30,581 nt of DNA from Bryobacterales bacterium (GTDB lineage Bacteria; Acidobacteriota; Terriglobia; Bryobacterales; Bryobacteraceae): positions 1-30,581 of the forward strand of contig JALOKO010000002.1 in assembly GCA_025456495.1 (NCBI GenBank). The letters run 5' to 3'. Below are positions 25,700-30,581 of the stretch, piece after piece (within the stretch, counting starts at the first letter, position 1; each line of letters starts with the position of its first letter). The notes beneath the pieces were generated by a model that saw nothing but the letters and a program-made list of their open reading frames with translations, was not told the DNA's origin and did not search any database. A program made the position numbers and the translations under genes.

Positions 25700-25730
25700 T
25701 TTTCAGATACTGGTCTTTTCAGATACTGGT
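25700..25730. repeat. Perfect 15-bp direct repeat between the two large secreted-protein genes
   Basis: TTTTCAGATACTGGT occurs at 25700-25714 and again at 25716-25730, one base apart (16-base period). It lies between the stop of the upstream gene (25768) and the ATG of the downstream gene (25664), about 36-66 bases before that start on the minus strand. It could be a regulator site or a recent slippage duplication. Confidence 0.8.
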
Positions 25731-25767
25731 GGCCACCATGCTGTTGTGTGTCTGGCTTGCAGCGCCT

Positions 25768-28209
25768 TTAGTTTCCAGGTCGCGACGGTTGTACATGCAG
25801 TTTCGGTTCTACCTGTAGTATCACTGGGAGCGTGGTTCTAGCCTCAGCCGAATCGAGAGCAAGTACAATTTCGTGGATACCTGCCCGGGTCCTGCTACTT
25901 GGGGTCGCTGTCCATTTCCCAAAATCGAATGGGTCCACCACGCATTGGATCCCGTCCGAAGTCGATTCAACCGTCAACTGTCCCGGTGGTGTGTTCTCAG
26001 CGCTCTTCTCGAACCTTGCCTGGATGAGGGCTGGTTGCCCGGGCACAACCAGCAACGGGGGCATGCGCCGCATCAGCATCCCTCGCTCCAGTGACTCGAA
26101 CAGAGCTGCATTGAAGGGAATTCTGGGCGACTGATCCAGCAGAGGCGTCCCAGTGAGTGCGCTGGACTCGCAGGAGAACGTGGGCTCCAGGCGCCAGATT
26201 GAGGTATGGAACGGCAGCAACCGGTTAGCCAGGACATCGAAAGGCAGCACCAAGTCGCCCTCCGGAAGGTTTGCCACCGTAGGCTCCAGTACGATGCGGC
26301 CGACGCCGTCCAGGCGCGAGAGGATAGCGGACCACGTGCAGCGCCCACCCGGCGAGAACACCGGCCAGTCAAGCTCCAGCATCTGCGCCTTACCGCTTCC
26401 CAGGCGGTCTGAGGCCCTCCACATTAGCGGTGGTTGCAGCCGTCTAGGTATGTCCCGCCAGTCCTCTCGGTTAAGGGCATGCGTGATGAACGTTGTCCCG
26501 CCAGGGTCGACGCTGTCAGCAACGAAGTTGCCTTGCAGGCGGGTGATATTGATTTGTCCGGAGTGATAGGCTCCATCCATCCTCGCCCGCTCCCACAGGG
26601 CCTTCACTGGAATCGATGCTTTGAGCCTCTGCCGTCCCACTTCCAACTCCGCTTCACGGTGGAGCCCAAGGTCCGTCGGGACCGGACTCAGAATGGTGCC
26701 CTGGGACAGCTGGATTTCCAGGGCATACCGGCCTGCCACAGCGACATTCAGATCAGCACTCACGTGCAGGCGGTCAGGAACGCCATCGGCATCCTCGTCG
26801 ACAATCTGCTGGTCAATCCCAAGGAAGCGTGCGGAGACAGCGTGCACCACGGGACCATTTGCGACGACCTCCGCGGCAAAGGTGGCGCCCCCCGGCTTGG
26901 TCCCCTTCGCCTTCACCAAAAACCGTAGTCTGCCAAGGTGCGTCGCAATGTAGGACCCCTGATAACGTAGTGGGGCAACCTTCTGGAAGTCAACGGGGAC
27001 GGCATGGATCTCCGGCTCACCAAACTCCATGGGTCCAGGCCTACCTGGATTGGTGATCGCCCTCACCTCCACCGCCACTTCGAACTGAACGGGCTCATCA
27101 ACCAACGCGCCAAGAAGGTCTACCGTCAGCGGGAGACGTTCGCCCAGGTGCGCTTCCCCTCTCGGTACCTCAATCGAAATGTGAACCTCGTCGAGAGGCA
27201 ACCCGCGATTCCGTGGGACTTCAAACAGCCTCTTCAGCACCCGGTCAATGGGCAGAGACATGGCATGGACAACCACGGGTGCATTGGAGGAAGTGGTATC
27301 GAAATGAATTCGATACACGCCTTTTTGGCCCTCGGCAAACGCGATCAGATGGTGTGTCCCCAGGACGGGCACGAAGAGCACCGAGAAGTCGAACAGGTCC
27401 CATGGATCCGGGTCCTCGTTCTTCAGAAGGCCATCGGTCACCAACCATTGCTGGCCCTTTGACTGCGCCCCCGACTGGTTGAGGATCGCCCCATCGGGGG
27501 TCTCCAGGGATACCTTCACGGTTCGATCGGGAACAACCACCTGAAACACGACATCGCCATCCTCATCTTCGGGCGCATCGAGTTCAAGGACGTAATCTGC
27601 TTCCCGTTCCGGGATCGCGACCGCATACAGGCTGCGGGCCTCTGGAATCTCCTTCATCAAGGCCTGATGAAGCGCTACCGGCGAAGGCGGCGGCGGGGAA
27701 ATGTGAAGCGCTGCCTGGATTTCTGACGCTGGCCTAGGGCCGGCAATCCGCACCGCATAGCGTCCGGCCGCATGATTCCTAGTGGCCTCAATCCGGATCA
27801 GCAATCCCCCAACCGATTTGCCAAAGGGCGGCTCTGAGGGTATCGCGCTCCAGTAGAATCCATGGATATGCGCAGTCTCGGCGTCAAGAAGTGTTCCGTC
27901 TGGCAGTACGATGGAAATCTGTAATGTGGACCGATCACACACGACGAAAATCGCGTCGCCTGACTTCAACGGCTGGCTGGCAAACAGAGGCATCGATACC
28001 TCCGCCTCGCCCGCCGCAATGGCGAAGCGCTGTAACGGGGGAGGTGTGAACTCGTTGATCTGGCTGACCCCATTCGCGGGATAGAGGCTCACCAGCAGGA
28101 CAGTGAGCAGGCCGCCGCGGATCGCCCGGGACTTACCCGCGAGTGATTCCATTACGGAGGCAATCGCGCAACGGATCGCTAACGTTCGTTTGGCGTAAAG
28201 GAGTCGCAT
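25768..28209 (-). CDS. Large secreted multidomain beta-rich protein of unknown function
   Basis: An 813-residue protein (start ATG at 28209; a second ATG at 28152 is possible) with a hydrophobic signal GGLLTVLLVSLYPANGVSQ. Several immunoglobulin-like or P-domain-like segments follow: KSGDAIFVVCDRSTLQISIVLPDG near 85-110, an analogous EDGDVVFQVVVPDRTVKVSLETPDG near 215-240, and a segment with VDEDADGVPDRLHVSADLNV near 465-485. The last resembles the calcium-binding DxDxDGxxD module found before a beta-sandwich in large extracellular proteins such as bacterial hemicentin-like ones; AGRYALEIQL and DGAYHSGQINITRL follow as in those. Two related PDG blocks suggest an internal duplication. No catalytic motif, membrane anchor or sorting signal is visible at the C-terminus. 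The function is unknown; a surface or matrix role is only a guess. Confidence 0.65.
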   Translation of the reverse strand: MRLLYAKRTLAIRCAIASVMESLAGKSRAIRGGLLTVLLVSLYPANGVSQINEFTPPPLQRFAIAAGEAEVSMPLFASQPLKSGDAIFVVCDRSTLQISIVLPDGTLLDAETAHIHGFYWSAIPSEPPFGKSVGGLLIRIEATRNHAAGRYAVRIAGPRPASEIQAALHISPPPPSPVALHQALMKEIPEARSLYAVAIPEREADYVLELDAPEDEDGDVVFQVVVPDRTVKVSLETPDGAILNQSGAQSKGQQWLVTDGLLKNEDPDPWDLFDFSVLFVPVLGTHHLIAFAEGQKGVYRIHFDTTSSNAPVVVHAMSLPIDRVLKRLFEVPRNRGLPLDEVHISIEVPRGEAHLGERLPLTVDLLGALVDEPVQFEVAVEVRAITNPGRPGPMEFGEPEIHAVPVDFQKVAPLRYQGSYIATHLGRLRFLVKAKGTKPGGATFAAEVVANGPVVHAVSARFLGIDQQIVDEDADGVPDRLHVSADLNVAVAGRYALEIQLSQGTILSPVPTDLGLHREAELEVGRQRLKASIPVKALWERARMDGAYHSGQINITRLQGNFVADSVDPGGTTFITHALNREDWRDIPRRLQPPLMWRASDRLGSGKAQMLELDWPVFSPGGRCTWSAILSRLDGVGRIVLEPTVANLPEGDLVLPFDVLANRLLPFHTSIWRLEPTFSCESSALTGTPLLDQSPRIPFNAALFESLERGMLMRRMPPLLVVPGQPALIQARFEKSAENTPPGQLTVESTSDGIQCVVDPFDFGKWTATPSSRTRAGIHEIVLALDSAEARTTLPVILQVEPKLHVQPSRPGN

Positions 28210-28755
28210 CGCCCACGGTGCTCCATGGTTCGTAGGGTCACTGTTCGACGGCGTGTCGCAATCGAAGTCGGCCGCCAGAATCTAGGTGTACTTGCAACCG
28301 GCTACCACGGTGGATAACCTTCGCTGATTCGTTTGTACTGTCAACCCGGTTTTGGCGCCAGCGAATTTCGTTGAATGGCGTCAACCAGGATCTGAATCGC
28401 ATCCGATGCGGGTTTTTCGGATAGTCAGGTATTTAGAGTGCCTGACTCTATTACCTGCAACTGAATACCGGGCGCGGGCATGCGCCGTCGCGGCCGTTGC
28501 GAAGGATTGACGCAGAGTGGCGTTCAGGGATGAAGCGGTGCGTGAACGCGGACCCGTTGGGGCAGCCCGGGGCGGCGCTACGTTGTCACCTGGCAAACTG
28601 GCGGCGCCGCAAGGGCGAACTCACCAGTGGGATAAGCCACAGGGGGCGCCCAGCAAGCAGCCGAAAATGAGCCAGAAAGCAGCCCGAAGTAAGCCGTGAA
28701 GCTGCCCCGGGGCGCATGGGCGGGCCACGGTGCTGTGATAAGCTCTTCCCAATCA
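28210..28755. other. Intergenic region with hairpins, no supported gene
   Basis: About 550 bases between the divergent large secreted-protein gene and the sigma-factor gene. Open frames on both strands (for example 28381-28596 minus) look non-coding. The hairpins at 28401-28447 are the only clear structure. The promoters of both flanking genes must lie here. Confidence 0.45.
28401..28447. repeat. Two adjacent stem-loops
   Basis: ATCCGA (28401-28406) pairs with TCGGAT (28417-28422) over a ten-base loop. Directly after, AGTCAGG (28423-28429) pairs with CCTGACT (28441-28447) over an eleven-base loop; the flanking ATAG and CTAT could lengthen the second stem with a small bulge. They lie about 200 bases from the secreted-protein gene's start and 310 from the sigma gene. 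There is no adjacent T run, so a terminator is unlikely; a protein-binding dyad or a mobile-element trace is possible. Confidence 0.5.
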
Positions 28756-29304
28756 ATGCCAGCCGTTCCCGTCGCCATCATCCGGTCCCCGTCTGCCTCG
28801 GAGCGTCACAGCGCGCATGCAGGAAGCTGCGAGCAACTGGCAATCTCGTATCACAAGTACGCCGCATCCGTGCAGCGCTATGCCTATTCGATTGTGCGGA
28901 ACCACGCCGAAGCCGAAGATATCGCGCAGGAGTGCTTTGTGCGGTTGATTCAACAGGTGCAGGCCCAGGTACACGTGAGCCGCCCCTTGCCCTGGCTGAT
29001 GCGGGTGGCGCACAATTTGGCAATGGATGCCATCGCCCGACGTCCCCGTGAGAAGCAGGTGAGTTTGGATGCGGTTGAGACGGCATCGGCCCCCGGCCCG
29101 GGACCCGAAGCGGCGCTGATGGAACTCGATCGCAAGCAACGACTGCAGCGGGCGCTTGGTTCGCTCTCCGCGCAGGAGTTGCAATGCTGGCTGCTGCGCT
29201 CAGAGGGGTTGCGCTACCGGGAGATTGGGGACGTGCTGGGCATCCGCACGGGTTCCGTTTCCACCTTTCTGGTTCGGGCGGCGGAAAAGCTATCCTCGGT
29301 GTAA
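28756..29304 (+). CDS. ECF-type RNA polymerase sigma factor
   Basis: About 182 residues from the ATG at 28756. The frame opens earlier, with a GTG at 28696 adding 20 unconserved residues, and neither start has a clear ribosome-binding site. Region 2 (about 30-90) shows YAASVQRYAYSIVRNHAEAEDIAQECFVRLI and LPWLMRVAHNLAMDAIARRP. Region 4 (about 130-180) has LSAQELQCWLLRSEGLRYREIGDVLGI and GSVSTFLVRAAEKL, the helix-turn-helix that reads the -35 element. There is no region 3, as expected for ECF factors. A likely anti-sigma gene follows after 41 bases. Targets are unknown; the hairpin-containing region upstream is a place to look for an autoregulated promoter. Confidence 0.9.
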   Translation: MPAVPVAIIRSPSASERHSAHAGSCEQLAISYHKYAASVQRYAYSIVRNHAEAEDIAQECFVRLIQQVQAQVHVSRPLPWLMRVAHNLAMDAIARRPREKQVSLDAVETASAPGPGPEAALMELDRKQRLQRALGSLSAQELQCWLLRSEGLRYREIGDVLGIRTGSVSTFLVRAAEKLSSV

Positions 29305-29345
29305 GGGCGCGCGGGACGCCCACCTCCAGCAGACATCATTGCAGC

Positions 29346-30581
29346 ATGACGGATTCCCATCATTCGACGCCGGGCGCTAGCGGAAAACACCGCGGCGCTC
29401 ATCCATCGTCACAGGACTTGATGGCGATGCAGGACGGGGAACTTGCGGCGCCCGGCGTCTGGAGGGTGCGGCGACATGTGGAAGGTTGCGCGGACTGTCA
29501 GCGGCTGCTGCGGCGTTACGCGATTGCCCGAGAGAGCATCGCCGGGGACGTGTTGGTGAACGCACTTGGCGGCCTGCCTGCGGTGGACGCCGCGGTGCTT
29601 CCGGTTGCCGAACCAGTGACCATCAAACGCAACGATGGGATTGCCTTCCCATGGCGCGGAACGGTGGCGGCCAGCATCTCGCTGGCGCTGGGTATCTTCC
29701 TGTTGTGGCAACTGCTGCTGGCGCCCCCCGGCGTGAATGCGCGCGAGATCATTGCGCAAGCGAGGCTGGAGGAGGAGGGTCCGCGGCGCGTTGCCCCAGG
29801 GCAAGCGGTGGAGCGCGAACTGAGAGCCACCAGGCGCGGACGCGGCAGGGACACGGCAACGGCAGCGCGCCGCAAGCGTTGGAGCCTGCTTCCCGGTGGC
29901 CACCTTGCGGAGATGGCAGACGCCGGAACGGTTGACCTGGAAACCACCGGCGCTGGCGCCACCTTTGGCGTGTTGGCGGACGAGCTTGCGCGTGCCCTAC
30001 CGGCAGAGACCTGCGCTCCACTGGACCCGCTTTCGGCGCGGATGATGGATTGCCTGGCGCGCCATGGCAGTGCGGAGGTGGTATCGGCCCCTAGGCCCGG
30101 CGACGACCATGCCCCCGTATACGAACTGCTCATCTGGAACCGGAATCCCCGTCGCGGAGAGGCCCTCTGTTCCAGATGGACGCTGCAAACCACCGGTTGG
30201 CGGGTAATCCGCGCCGTGTACGAGTTCCCCGAAAGGGATGGCGGCCTGGAGTACCGTTTTGAGGAAGTCGCCTACCACGTGGTGAAGGACACTGAAGTGG
30301 CGAAGCGAAGGCCTGCCGCGGAACCAACGCCTGCCCCGCGCGTGTCGGCGGGTCTGGATGGCGGCTTGGCAGGATGGGCAGTTCATCGGCCCCCCAATCC
30401 GGCGAAGGGGTTGGAGAAGTCCCGCCAGGCCCGACCGTTTCGGATGGCGGACAGGAGCGAGTGGTGCACGCCGAGTTGGTCAGCCAGCGCCAAGTTGGTC
30501 TGGTCGCTTTCCCGAACCATCTGGACCTGCTCTGGCGTCAGCTTTGCCTCGGTGCGGCGCTTGGTGGCCGCGATGCGGGCG
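29346..30581 (+). CDS. Zinc-binding anti-sigma factor (3' end not resolved)
   Basis: From the ATG at 29346 the frame is open to the window edge (412 codons). The N-terminal 60 residues form an anti-sigma zinc-finger: LMAMQDGELA, then His44, Cys48 and Cys51 in HVEGCADC. One transmembrane helix follows at about 105-126 (GTVAASISLALGIFLLWQLLLA). The rest is periplasmic, with a basic Arg/Ala-rich segment near 165-185 and a domain ending around EVAYHVVKDTEVAKRRPAAEPTPAP, near residue 325. It is 41 bases downstream of the sigma gene and is its probable membrane-bound inhibitor. Downstream of about 30383 the frame runs antisense to a helix-turn-helix gene and no longer looks protein-like, so the true end may be disrupted or lie just outside. 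Confidence 0.7.
   Translation, partial: MTDSHHSTPGASGKHRGAHPSSQDLMAMQDGELAAPGVWRVRRHVEGCADCQRLLRRYAIARESIAGDVLVNALGGLPAVDAAVLPVAEPVTIKRNDGIAFPWRGTVAASISLALGIFLLWQLLLAPPGVNAREIIAQARLEEEGPRRVAPGQAVERELRATRRGRGRDTATAARRKRWSLLPGGHLAEMADAGTVDLETTGAGATFGVLADELARALPAETCAPLDPLSARMMDCLARHGSAEVVSAPRPGDDHAPVYELLIWNRNPRRGEALCSRWTLQTTGWRVIRAVYEFPERDGGLEYRFEEVAYHVVKDTEVAKRRPAAEPTPAPRVSAGLDGGLAGWAVHRPPNPAKGLEKSRQARPFRMADRSEWCTPSWSASAKLVWSLSRTIWTCSGVSFASVRRLVAAMRA
30383..30581 (-). CDS. Helix-turn-helix DNA-binding protein, C-terminal part only
   Basis: Reading in from the window edge, 66 codons end at the TGA at 30383-30385. The sequence AATKRRTEAKLTPEQVQMVRESDQTN followed by LALADQLGVHHSLLSAIRNGRAW is a classic helix-turn-helix of the kind found at the end of phage-like HNH endonucleases and of small regulators (KLT-EQV, then LA..GV..S..S.IR.G..W). 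It is followed by a short glycine-rich tail. The N-terminus is outside the window, so nuclease or regulator cannot be decided. It overlaps, on the opposite strand, the open reading frame of the anti-sigma gene. Confidence 0.65.
   Translation of the reverse strand, partial: ARIAATKRRTEAKLTPEQVQMVRESDQTNLALADQLGVHHSLLSAIRNGRAWRDFSNPFAGLGGR

Overview
The window looks like a chromosomal segment of a GC-rich Gram-negative bacterium. The best guess is an acidobacterium of the Bryobacter/Solibacter type. The grounds are circumstantial: many Tat-type signal peptides with RR motifs, a PEP-CTERM protein, DUF4230 and AIM24-family proteins, a secreted FAD oxidoreductase beside a formylglycine-type sulfatase, and large secreted proteins of unknown function. 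No rRNA, tRNA or other phylogenetic marker is present, so this is inference.

Layout. 1-2317 (minus): an organophosphate-antiporter-like MFS permease followed by a 5' partial phnW (2-aminoethylphosphonate transaminase), probably a phosphonate uptake and breakdown pair. 2617-5515 (plus): a tight four-gene operon of a small DUF5668-like membrane protein, a LiaF-like membrane protein, a LytS-type histidine kinase and a LytTR response regulator, resembling a cell-envelope stress module. 5531-7489 (minus): a Tat/lipoprotein of unknown function and a Tat-exported protein that may be a beta-propeller. 7559-8935 (plus): a coiled-coil hypothetical and a DUF4230 membrane protein, followed by a 17-bp minisatellite.

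9072-13516 (minus): leuA-leuB-leuC-leuD in order of transcription, the leucine branch of branched-chain amino-acid synthesis. LeuA lacks the C-terminal regulatory domain. A LysR regulator (13773-14666, plus) is divergent from leuA across a region with a perfect inverted repeat. 14673-16916 (minus) encodes a c-di-GMP phosphodiesterase with a degenerate GGDEF and an intact-looking EAL domain. 17091-17698 is a graveyard with a frameshifted integrase N-terminus and an IS66 transposase C-terminus. The plus strand changes from C-rich to G-rich close to this point.

17843-21116: divergent Tat-exported FAD oxidoreductase and sulfatase. 21149-21934 (minus): an AIM24-family protein. 22431-23207 (plus): a PEP-CTERM protein preceded by a repeated AGTWCTWCGGAAC motif. 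23244-28209 (minus): two genes for very large secreted proteins of unknown function, locally lower in GC and separated by a perfect 15-bp direct repeat. 28756-end: an ECF sigma factor with a zinc-binding anti-sigma factor, and on the opposite strand the 3' end of a helix-turn-helix gene running out of the window.

The least explained parts are the two-gene secreted module (23.2-28.2 kb), the repeat motif before the PEP-CTERM gene, the truncated LeuA and the strand-composition switch at about 17.7 kb. I did not find a clearly new defence or biosynthetic system.
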